A DNA stretch of 7,602 nt from Mariniphaga sp. (GTDB lineage: Bacteria; Bacteroidota; Bacteroidia; Bacteroidales; Prolixibacteraceae). The stretch lies in contig JANYLE010000263.1 in NCBI GenBank assembly GCA_025363795.1, positions 1 to 7,602 on the forward strand, in the 5' to 3' direction. The position numbers and the translations under genes were made by a program. Of this stretch, positions 1 through 6,743 are shown one piece after another. The notes below the pieces were generated by a model, which was not told where the DNA came from, ran no database searches, and saw only the letters and a list, made by a program, of their open reading frames with translations. Each line of letters begins with the position of its first letter. Within the stretch, counting starts at the first letter, position 1.

Positions 1-1
1 A

Positions 2-526
2 ATATCAACAGGAAATAAAATGGTTACGATGGATGAAGGTGTAGCCGCTTCGTGGTCACAGGTTGAGAATGTCTATCAACGTCGCTCTGACCTGATACCT
101 AACCTTGTGAGCACAGTGAAAGGGTATGCCGATTTTGAAAAGTCGACATTAACTGCAGTAATTGAGGCACGTGCTAAAGCCACCCAGGTAACAGTTGATC
201 CTACAAAATTAACCCAGGCGTCGATGCAGCAATTTCAGGAAGCGCAGGGCGGATTGTCCTCGGCTTTGGGACGCTTGATGGTAGTGGTTGAAAAATACCC
301 CGAATTGAAGGCCAACGAAGGATTTTTAAATCTTCAGGCACAACTTGAAGGAACGGAAAACAGAATTACTGTGGAACGTCAGAAATTCAACGAAGTTGCC
401 AGGGGTTACAATACTTATATTCGTCAATTTCCGCAAAGTATCATCGCTTCGATGCGTAACTTTGAGAAGAAGGCTTATTTCGAAGCTGAAAAAGGGGCAG
501 ATAAGGCGCCAAAAGTTACTTTTTAA
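2..526 (+). CDS. lemA: LemA family protein, 5' end cut off by window edge
   Basis: LemA proteins are small, mostly helical proteins usually tethered to the membrane by one N-terminal segment; their biochemical role is not known. The family signature is clear just after the first visible Met: DEGVAASWSQVEN followed by VYQRRSDLIPNLV and VKGYADFE. Further on, the helical core has KYPELKANEGFLNLQAQLEGTE and a typical end with YNTYIRQFP. The reading frame is open to base 2 with no stop. The ATG at base 20 falls inside the conserved block, and the usual N-terminal hydrophobic segment is missing. I therefore treat this as a partial gene lacking roughly its first 20-30 codons, and not as a 168-residue protein starting at base 20. 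It lies 12 bases upstream of a TPM-domain gene on the same strand and is probably co-transcribed with it. The family call is secure; the cellular function is unknown. Confidence 0.93.
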   Translation: MSTGNKMVTMDEGVAASWSQVENVYQRRSDLIPNLVSTVKGYADFEKSTLTAVIEARAKATQVTVDPTKLTQASMQQFQEAQGGLSSALGRLMVVVEKYPELKANEGFLNLQAQLEGTENRITVERQKFNEVARGYNTYIRQFPQSIIASMRNFEKKAYFEAEKGADKAPKVTF

Positions 527-538
527 TTCATCTTTGTT

Positions 539-976
539 ATGAATCCCAAGGATTTTCTCGGAAAAGAGAATGAAAAATTAATCATGGAGGCCATCGAAAG
601 GGCTGAAGGTCAGACCAGCGGCGAGATTCGTGTCCATATCGAAAGCAAATGCAAAGGTGAGGTGCTCGACAGGGCAGCCTGGCTCTTTAAAAAGCTGAAG
701 ATGCAGAAGACGAAGGAGCGAAATGGTGTACTTATTTATCTTTCGATCGACGATCATCAATTTGCCATCATTGGCGACTCAGGAATCAACAAGGTCGTTC
801 CCGTTGGATTTTGGAATGAGACCAAAGAGTTGATGATTAGTCATTTTACCAAAGGTGAGTTTGCTGTGGGATTGATTAAAGGAATTGAAGAGGCAGGACA
901 GCATCTTAAGCAGTATTTCCCTTGTCAGGTAGATGATGTCAACGAGCTTTCGGACGAAATTTCATACGGAAAATAA
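539..976 (+). CDS. TPM-domain protein without signal peptide (TPM_phosphatase family)
   Basis: This 145-residue protein consists almost only of a TPM domain (formerly DUF477), at about residues 10-125. The family hallmarks are an N-terminal helix ending in ERAEGQTSGEIRVHIE, the strand pair KERNGVLIYLSIDDHQFAIIGD (split around residues 60-80), then SGINKVVP and a helix containing GLIKGIEEAGQHLKQYFP. TPM proteins include a plant thylakoid member reported to have acid phosphatase activity; a role for this bacterial member is inference only. There is no signal peptide and no membrane helix, so it is probably cytosolic, unlike its downstream neighbour. It starts 12 bases after the LemA stop and its stop overlaps the next start by one base (TAATG), which suggests translational coupling. 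No Shine-Dalgarno sequence is seen before the ATG, as is common in Bacteroidota. Confidence 0.9.
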   Translation: MNPKDFLGKENEKLIMEAIERAEGQTSGEIRVHIESKCKGEVLDRAAWLFKKLKMQKTKERNGVLIYLSIDDHQFAIIGDSGINKVVPVGFWNETKELMISHFTKGEFAVGLIKGIEEAGQHLKQYFPCQVDDVNELSDEISYGK

Positions 977-1800
977 TGATATACAATAAGATAAAAATAC
1001 GATCAGCGCTGTTGCTGCTCTTTGTGGCACTGTTTTTCAGCCTGACTTCCAAAGCCCAGGATGAGTTTCCGGCACGTCCGGAACCACCACGACTTGTGAA
1101 TGACTTTGCAGGAGTACTTTCATCTGAACAACTTTCTTCGCTCGAAAATAAACTGGTTGGTTTTTATCAGAAAACTTCGACTCAAATTGCCATCGTTACA
1201 GTGAAAAGTCTTTCCGGCTACGATAAAGCGGATTATGCGCAGAAGCTTTCTGAAAAGTGGGGAATTGGCCAGAAAGGGAAAAACAATGGGATTCTGATTC
1301 TCGTAAAACCCAAATTGGCTAACGAGAAGGGCGAAGTGTTTGTTGCAGTTGGTTACGGACTCGAGGCTGTCGTGCCGGATGCTGTAGCCCGACAGGCATT
1401 GGTCGGAGCCGAGTTACTTCCGGCATTTAAACAGAATGACTATTTCACGGGTCTTGACCGGAGTACAGATGTGCTGATTGGTTTGACTTCAGGCGAATTT
1501 ACTGCTGATCAGTATGTTAAGTCATCTGGCAAAAGATCGTCTGGAAAATCTGGCGGATTTATCACCATTTTGGTTGTCCTGATCATCATTTTTGTTTTCA
1601 GTAGAGGACGAAGCAATTCGCATGGCATAGGTTCAAACGGAGGCGGTCTTTTAGGAGGTTTTCTGTTGGGAAGTATGTTGGGCGGAAGAAATAGTGGCTC
1701 TTGGAACGATTTCTCTGGTGGCGGAGGTTCATCAGGAGGTGACTTTGGCGGTTTCGGTGGTGGCAGCTTCGGTGGAGGCGGTGCCGGCGGATCATGGTAA
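976..1800 (+). CDS. Secreted, membrane-anchored TPM-domain protein with Gly-rich tail (YgcG-like)
   Basis: This 274-residue protein is built for the envelope. Residues 1-27 form a signal peptide: basic start, hydrophobic run ALLLLFVALFFSL, and a likely signal peptidase I site after SKA. There is no lipobox cysteine. Residues 41-172 form the TPM domain, with VNDFAGVLSSEQ, TSTQIAIVTVKSL, GKNNGILILV, and VAVGYGLEAVVPDAVARQ. One membrane helix follows at about 195-209 (FITILVVLIIIFVF), flanked by basic residues. The tail is rich in Gly and Ser and ends in FGGGGAGGSW, the usual ending of this subfamily. The TPM domain should face the periplasm, with the Gly-rich tail on the cytoplasmic side if the signal peptide is cleaved. 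The gene overlaps the upstream TPM gene by one base and is the last gene before a hairpin. Function is unknown; LemA-TPM pairing suggests a shared envelope role (inference). Confidence 0.92.
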   Translation: MIYNKIKIRSALLLLFVALFFSLTSKAQDEFPARPEPPRLVNDFAGVLSSEQLSSLENKLVGFYQKTSTQIAIVTVKSLSGYDKADYAQKLSEKWGIGQKGKNNGILILVKPKLANEKGEVFVAVGYGLEAVVPDAVARQALVGAELLPAFKQNDYFTGLDRSTDVLIGLTSGEFTADQYVKSSGKRSSGKSGGFITILVVLIIIFVFSRGRSNSHGIGSNGGGLLGGFLLGSMLGGRNSGSWNDFSGGGGSSGGDFGGFGGGSFGGGGAGGSW

Positions 1801-1828
1801 CAGAATATTTCATATCCAAAGCTATATT

Positions 1829-1860
1829 ACAAACCCTTCGTTAACTGACGAGGGGTTTGT
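1829..1860 (+). terminator. Hairpin after the LemA/TPM operon
   Basis: A 13-bp stem (1829-1841 with 1848-1860) encloses a 6-base loop TAACTG. The arms ACAAACCCTTCGT and ACGAGGGGTTTGT pair throughout, with one G-T wobble. It lies 28 bases after the stop of the secreted TPM gene. Only a weak T-rich stretch (TGTTG) follows, so termination is likely but not a textbook intrinsic terminator. Confidence 0.7.
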
Positions 1861-1965
1861 TGTTGAATGCCAAAGTATAGCTGAAGTTGCCATGAGAATG
1901 TTAACCCGATTTAAAGGCGCTTGAATTTGAACTTTAGTACAATAGAAAATGTTTACCGGAAAGAT

Positions 1966-1973
1966 TACCTTTG
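1966..1973 (+). promoter_or_regulatory. Candidate Bacteroidota -7 promoter box for the PAS kinase
   Basis: TACCTTTG matches the Bacteroidota housekeeping -7 consensus TAnnTTTG exactly. No TTTG lies at the expected distance upstream; the nearest is at 1926-1929, about 36 bases away, so the -33 element is absent or diverged. The box covers the first codon of the longest kinase reading (TTG at 1971). If it is a real promoter, that TTG cannot be in the transcript and the start must be the ATG at 1992. The evidence is one short motif in a suitable place. Confidence 0.4.
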
Positions 1974-1991
1974 ATAAATGATATCGAAGCC

Positions 1992-4900
1992 ATGAAAAAA
2001 AAGGATGCCCTAGAAAACAGTTCCCTGCGTCAAAGAGCGGAGGAACAACTAAAAATTAAGCATTCTTTAAAAGCAACTATCCCTGGTGATGCTGACATGA
2101 TGAAACTCCTCCATGAACTGGAGGTGCATCAGATCGAGCTTGAAATGCAGAATGAGGAACTTCGTATGGCGAATGACAAAGCTGCTTCTGCCACTGCTTT
2201 ATATAATTTCGCCCCAACCGGATATTTTACGCTCCTACAGGATGGTACAATCCTGGAACTTAACTTTAGAGGTGCCAAAATGCTTGGCAAAGAACGATCC
2301 GGTTTGATTCTCAAAAATATCAGTCAATATATTGCGCTGGAATCTTTATCCATATTTAAAGATTTTTTGACAAGTGTGTTTGAATCTCATTCCATGCAAA
2401 CCTGTGAAGTATGGATGACTAATAAAGATAATACTTCCACTTTTATTCGGCTCGAAGCTTTCATTTCTGATGGCGAACAGAAATGCTATGTAACTGCAAT
2501 GGACATCACTGAATGGAAAAGGGCTGAGAAAGATAAACAGATAAGTATTGAACGCTTCAAAATCATTTTTGAGCAATCACCATTGGGCATTGCACTCGTT
2601 GACTCATTGACGGGACGCATCATAGAAGTCAACGAAAAGTTCGCATCGATTGTTGGATGCTCCCGGGAGGAAACGGCAAAAATCGATTGGATGAGCATCA
2701 CTCACCCGGATGATATGCAGGAAGACTTAAACAATATGGCGCATCTAATTGCCGGGGAATTTAGCAGTTTTCAGATGAACAAGCGTTACCTGCAACCAGA
2801 TGGATCTGTAGTTTGGGTCAATATGACTGTTACTCCGATCCTGGTTGATGACAAGTCTAATCCTTGTCATTTATGCATGATCGAAGATATCACCGAACGC
2901 AAACGAACAGAATGGGAATTGTTAAAAGAGAAGAATCAATTAAAATTGATGATTGATTCTTCGCCGGTTTCAATTTGGTTCAAGGATAAACTGAACAACT
3001 TCATTAAAGTAAATCAAGCCGCGGCAAAAATTGCAAACCGTCCTGTTGAAGAAGTCGAAGGACATTCGGCTGATGAGGTATTCCCAAATGAATCTGCAAA
3101 ATACTATAGTGATGATTTGGAGGTTATTAACTCTGGCAAACCCAAATTGGGAATTGTAGAACCTGCTGTTGCTAATGGAATAACGACCTGGGTTAGAACG
3201 GATAAAATACCATGGTTTGATAATGATGGAAACATTGCAGGCTTGATCTCTTTTGCGTTGGATATTACGGATCGTGTTGATGCGGAAGAAAAATTACGTG
3301 ATTCTGAAACTCGTTACCGCCGTCTTTTTGAATCGGCCAAAGATGGCATTTTGATAATTGATGCTGAGAGCGGTCGGATTGTTGATGCGAATCCGTATTT
3401 AGTTCAAATGCTTGAATATTCAGAAGCAGAACTATTGGGAAAAGAATTATGGAAGATTATGGTTTTCAGAAAGATTGCCAAATCTAAAGATGCTTTTATA
3501 GAATTACAAAGCAAAGAATATATCCGCTTCAATGATATGTCATTAGAAACTAAAAGCGGAAAGCTAATCAATGTAGTTATCGCGAGTAATGGTTACTATG
3601 TTAATCAAAAAAAAGTTATTCAATGCAATATTCGGGATATAAGTAAGCGCAAGCTGGTAGAAGAAGCACTTCTTGAGAGTGAAATCCGGCTGCAATCACT
3701 TGTTCGGTCCATTCCTGACCTTATCTGGCTCAAAGATAAGTCGGGTGTTTATATGTTGTGCAATACAATGTTCGAGCGCTTTTTCGGTGCAAAGGAGGTT
3801 GATATTGTCGGAAAAACCGATTATGATTTTGTAACCCGCAAACTTGCAGATTCCTTCCGTAAGAATGATATTAAAGCGATGGTTGCCGGAAATTCGACCA
3901 AAAATGAAGAATGGGTCACTTTTGCCGATGATGGCCATCAAGCTTTGTTGGAAACGACAAAAACACCGATGTACGATTCATGGGGAGAGCTCATTGGAGT
4001 ACTTGGCATGTCGCATGATATCACCCGGCACAAGCAAGCCGAGGAATCTTTAAAAGAAAGTCAACAACTTTTTCAGGATCTTGCCCAAATATCCCCGGTT
4101 GGGATTTTCCGGACAAGGGCAGACGGATACACTACTTATGTAAATCCGCAGTGGTCGGAATTATCCGGCTTATCTTTCGACGAAGCGATTGGCTATGGCT
4201 GGTTAAATGCAGTTCATCCTGACGACCGGGAGCGCCTTCGTAGTAGTTGGGAAAAAGATATCGAAATACAACATGCCTCAAATGCTGAATATCGGTTTCT
4301 TAAATCCGATGGTAGTATCGTCTGGGTGATTGGAAATGCAGTTGCCGAAATGAAAGATGATAGCATTATCGGATTTATTGGTACTATAACAGATATCACT
4401 GAGCGCAAGGCTACAGAGGAAGCACTGGTTGAGAGTGAAGACCATATACGCCTGGTTTTGGAAAATAGCATTGATGCAATTTTAAGTACAACTCCTGATG
4501 GAAAGATTCTTTCGGCGAATACTTCAGCCTGTTCTATGTTTGGACAGACCGAAGAAGAATTAATCAAGAAAGGTTGGAATGGTATTATCGATTTAGCTGA
4601 TCCAAGTCTGCAGGATGCATTGGAGGTACTTAATCGTACAGGTAAATTCAAAGGTGAGCTCACTTTTCTCCGGAATGATGGAACTGGTTTCCCTGCCGAA
4701 ATATCCTCTTCCCTTTTTAGAGACCGTAATGGCAATCTGCAATCAAGTATGGTCATCCGGGATATTTCTGACAGGCGGAAATCAGAAGATATTATTCGGC
4801 AGGAACGCATTCTACTCCGTACACTTATTGATAGTTTGCCGGATACCATTTATATAAAAGACAATAAGGGGCGTAAATTAATAGCTAATTCTTCTGATCT

Positions 4901-6659
4901 GCAGATAATGAATAGCAACACCGAAGGTGAGGTGATTGGAAAAACAGATTTGGAAATTTTTGGTCCGGATATTGGTGCGACCGGATATGCAGAAGACAGG
5001 TCGGTATTGGAAACTGGTCAACCATTGATTAATCACGAGGATTATTTTCTGGATGCAACTGGAAAGCAGCACTGGCGGCTCACATCCAAAATTCCGATAT
5101 ATGACGGACAAAGACAAATCGTCGGTCTTGTAGGATTAGGACATGATATTACAGATCGTAAAAAATCGGAAGAATTACTGAAGGAAAGTGAAGAACGGTT
5201 TCGAAGTATTTTTGAGAATGCAACAATCGGTATTTATCGTACCACTCAGGATGGAAAAATACTCATGGCCAATCCGGCTCTGATCAATATGTTGGGATAT
5301 AAAAGCTTTGAAGAGATGGTAGCTGGTGATTTAGATCGTGTCATTTCCGAAACTGAAAATCAAAGAGCTGAATTCCGCCAACGAATCGAAAGAGAAGGAG
5401 AGATTAGAGGTGTCGAATTTGAATGGAAACACAAGGATAACACGATTGTCCATGTCAGGGAGAATGCCAAAGTATTTCGTGATAATGAAGGTCGGATTCG
5501 CTATTACGAAGGGATGGTTGAAAATATAACTGAGCGAAAAGAGGCAGAGAAAGAAGTGAAATTGTTAGCTCATTCCTTAGAAAGTATCAGCGAATGCGTT
5601 TCGATCACGGATAACAATGACACACTTATTTATGTCAATGAATCCTTCCTTAAAACATATGGGTATGCTAAAAATGAATTGATTGGGAAATCTGTTGGTA
5701 TTTTGAGGACAGCAGATATTTCCCATGAGCATGTGCGGGATATTCTTCCCGAAACAATTGAAGGTGGTTGGAGAGGTGAGATCGTAAATAAAAGAAAAGA
5801 TGGTACTACATTCCCAATTTTACTTTCAACCTCTGTCATCAAGGATGAAAATGAAAAACCAATTGCTTTGATTGGTGTTGCAATTGATATTACCGAGATG
5901 AAAAAGAACAGGGAGGAATTAATTGCAGCCAAAGAGAATGCGGAAGAAGGTAATCGTTTGAAAACTGCTTTCCTTGCCATGATGAACCACGAGTTACGCA
6001 CACCACTTAATCATATTCTTGGTTTCAGCGAATTGATATTATCGGGTGTTGCTCCCGAAGAAAGCCATAGTTTTGCTGCAAGCATTCAAGCAAGTGGTCA
6101 GAATCTGCTCGCCATTATTGAGGATGTTTTTGACCTTGCGCTGATTGAACAGGATAATATCAAGTTACGCAATCAGACCTATAGTTTTATGGATCACTTT
6201 ATGGAAACCAAGGCATCGTTTGATAATATTTTACGGACATCAGCCAAAAACGAACAAATACAACTGATCTTTAAACCAGCCGTCCATTTTTTATCGAGTT
6301 ATGTCACAGCTGACCGAAGCAAAATCAACCAGGTGTTGACGAATCTGTTTAAAAATGCAGTAAAGTTCACGCAGAAGGGGAAAATTGAGTTTGGCTTTGA
6401 TGTTCGTAATGAATCAACACTGACATTTTACATTAAAGACACAGGAATCGGAATTCCAATCGAGAAACAAAGTATTATCTTCGATTATTTCAGGCAGGGT
6501 GATGACTCTTATACAAGAAGTTATGGCGGAATCGGGATTGGATTGGCGATCTCCCGGAAGATTGCCAAAATATTGAACGGTGAATTGAGCGTGGTTTCTG
6601 AACCTGGTGTTGGAAGTACTTTTTCATTGACCATCCCCGTTGAACTTTCGGAGAGATAA
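1992..6659 (+). CDS. Cytosolic sensor histidine kinase with ten tandem PAS domains
   Basis: This should autophosphorylate on histidine in response to signals sensed by PAS domains, then pass the phosphate to a response regulator. Residue numbers here count from an in-frame TTG at 1971; from the ATG at 1992 the protein is about 1555 residues. Order: N-terminal coiled coil (HELEVHQIELEMQNEEL, 48-64), ten PAS domains (76-1308), HisKA (about 1328-1390) with H-box MMNHELRTPLN and phospho-acceptor His1340, then HATPase_c with N-box Asn1462, G1 box DTGIGIP (Asp1490), F-box FDYF, G2 GGIGIGLA from Gly1519, and a final GVGSTF. All catalytic motifs are present. There is no membrane segment, so sensing is probably intracellular, and no receiver domain. 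No LOV-type cysteine motif is seen; the ligands are unknown. The start is uncertain: the ATG fits the promoter box, while the TTG has a weak GGAAAG before it. No response regulator is adjacent, so it is an orphan kinase here. Confidence 0.93.
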   Translation: MKKKDALENSSLRQRAEEQLKIKHSLKATIPGDADMMKLLHELEVHQIELEMQNEELRMANDKAASATALYNFAPTGYFTLLQDGTILELNFRGAKMLGKERSGLILKNISQYIALESLSIFKDFLTSVFESHSMQTCEVWMTNKDNTSTFIRLEAFISDGEQKCYVTAMDITEWKRAEKDKQISIERFKIIFEQSPLGIALVDSLTGRIIEVNEKFASIVGCSREETAKIDWMSITHPDDMQEDLNNMAHLIAGEFSSFQMNKRYLQPDGSVVWVNMTVTPILVDDKSNPCHLCMIEDITERKRTEWELLKEKNQLKLMIDSSPVSIWFKDKLNNFIKVNQAAAKIANRPVEEVEGHSADEVFPNESAKYYSDDLEVINSGKPKLGIVEPAVANGITTWVRTDKIPWFDNDGNIAGLISFALDITDRVDAEEKLRDSETRYRRLFESAKDGILIIDAESGRIVDANPYLVQMLEYSEAELLGKELWKIMVFRKIAKSKDAFIELQSKEYIRFNDMSLETKSGKLINVVIASNGYYVNQKKVIQCNIRDISKRKLVEEALLESEIRLQSLVRSIPDLIWLKDKSGVYMLCNTMFERFFGAKEVDIVGKTDYDFVTRKLADSFRKNDIKAMVAGNSTKNEEWVTFADDGHQALLETTKTPMYDSWGELIGVLGMSHDITRHKQAEESLKESQQLFQDLAQISPVGIFRTRADGYTTYVNPQWSELSGLSFDEAIGYGWLNAVHPDDRERLRSSWEKDIEIQHASNAEYRFLKSDGSIVWVIGNAVAEMKDDSIIGFIGTITDITERKATEEALVESEDHIRLVLENSIDAILSTTPDGKILSANTSACSMFGQTEEELIKKGWNGIIDLADPSLQDALEVLNRTGKFKGELTFLRNDGTGFPAEISSSLFRDRNGNLQSSMVIRDISDRRKSEDIIRQERILLRTLIDSLPDTIYIKDNKGRKLIANSSDLQIMNSNTEGEVIGKTDLEIFGPDIGATGYAEDRSVLETGQPLINHEDYFLDATGKQHWRLTSKIPIYDGQRQIVGLVGLGHDITDRKKSEELLKESEERFRSIFENATIGIYRTTQDGKILMANPALINMLGYKSFEEMVAGDLDRVISETENQRAEFRQRIEREGEIRGVEFEWKHKDNTIVHVRENAKVFRDNEGRIRYYEGMVENITERKEAEKEVKLLAHSLESISECVSITDNNDTLIYVNESFLKTYGYAKNELIGKSVGILRTADISHEHVRDILPETIEGGWRGEIVNKRKDGTTFPILLSTSVIKDENEKPIALIGVAIDITEMKKNREELIAAKENAEEGNRLKTAFLAMMNHELRTPLNHILGFSELILSGVAPEESHSFAASIQASGQNLLAIIEDVFDLALIEQDNIKLRNQTYSFMDHFMETKASFDNILRTSAKNEQIQLIFKPAVHFLSSYVTADRSKINQVLTNLFKNAVKFTQKGKIEFGFDVRNESTLTFYIKDTGIGIPIEKQSIIFDYFRQGDDSYTRSYGGIGIGLAISRKIAKILNGELSVVSEPGVGSTFSLTIPVELSER
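2196..5900 (+). repeat. Protein-level tandem array of ten PAS domains
   Basis: The units cover about residues 76-180, 194-308, 322-433, 447-558, 572-685, 699-810, 824-933, 947-1061, 1075-1187 and 1201-1308 (numbered from the TTG at 1971). Each ends in a DIT-like motif: DITEW, DITER, DITDR, DISKR, DITRH, DITER, DISDR, DITDR, NITER, DITEM. The Asp/Asn codons start at 2502, 2886, 3261, 3636, 4017, 4392, 4761, 5145, 5523 and 5886, a period of 363-384 bases. The repetition is visible in the protein but not as long identical DNA, so the units are old and diverged. Units 3, 5 and 8 look like PAS_4 (WFKD, WLKD or YIKD near the start). Units 2 and 6 look like PAS_3 (THPDD or VHPDD, then DGSVVWV or DGSIVWV). 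Confidence 0.85.
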
Positions 6660-6680
6660 CCGGATGAACTGAACTATTTA

Positions 6681-6724
6681 GCGATTCAGGAGATTCGCAC
6701 GAAGATGCCAAACCCCTGAATCGC
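6681..6724. terminator. Inverted repeat between convergent genes, possible two-way terminator
   Basis: GCGATTCAGG (6681-6690) and CCTGAATCGC (6715-6724) are perfect inverted copies separated by 24 bases. Inside the loop, TTCG-CA-CGAA (6694-6703) can form a small nested stem. It lies between the kinase stop (6659) and the stop of the membrane gene on the other strand (6744), where a shared terminator is expected. Neither side carries a clear T-run, and the loop is long, so a protein-binding site cannot be excluded. Confidence 0.5.
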
Positions 6725-6743
6725 CAATAGGTCAAGAAATCAT

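Noticed and set aside
20..526. LemA read as a complete 168-residue gene starting at the ATG at 20
   Set aside because: The frame is open upstream to base 2, and the ATG sits in the conserved block with the usual N-terminal membrane segment missing. The gene is cut by the window edge.
1694..1924. 76-codon + strand frame running from the Gly-rich region past the hairpin
   Set aside because: It is the alternative frame of the GGC/GGT repeats of the TPM gene and reads straight through the terminator hairpin.
1842..1970. Small gene or regulatory RNA between the hairpin and the kinase
   Set aside because: Only very short frames occur (for example a 10-codon one from 1892), and apart from the terminator hairpin no strong structure was seen.
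4214..4849. 211-codon open frame on the - strand inside the kinase
   Set aside because: It lies antisense to PAS units 6 to 8, and its Ser/Arg-rich product has no recognisable domain. It is a shadow of the kinase codons.
2196..5900. LOV photoreceptor domain or GAF domain within the sensor array
   Set aside because: No NCRFLQ-type cysteine motif is present, and each unit has a PAS pattern with a DIT end. No light-sensing claim is justified.
5630..6001. 123-codon open frame on the - strand
   Set aside because: It is antisense to PAS 10 and the H-box of the kinase, with no start context or family resemblance.
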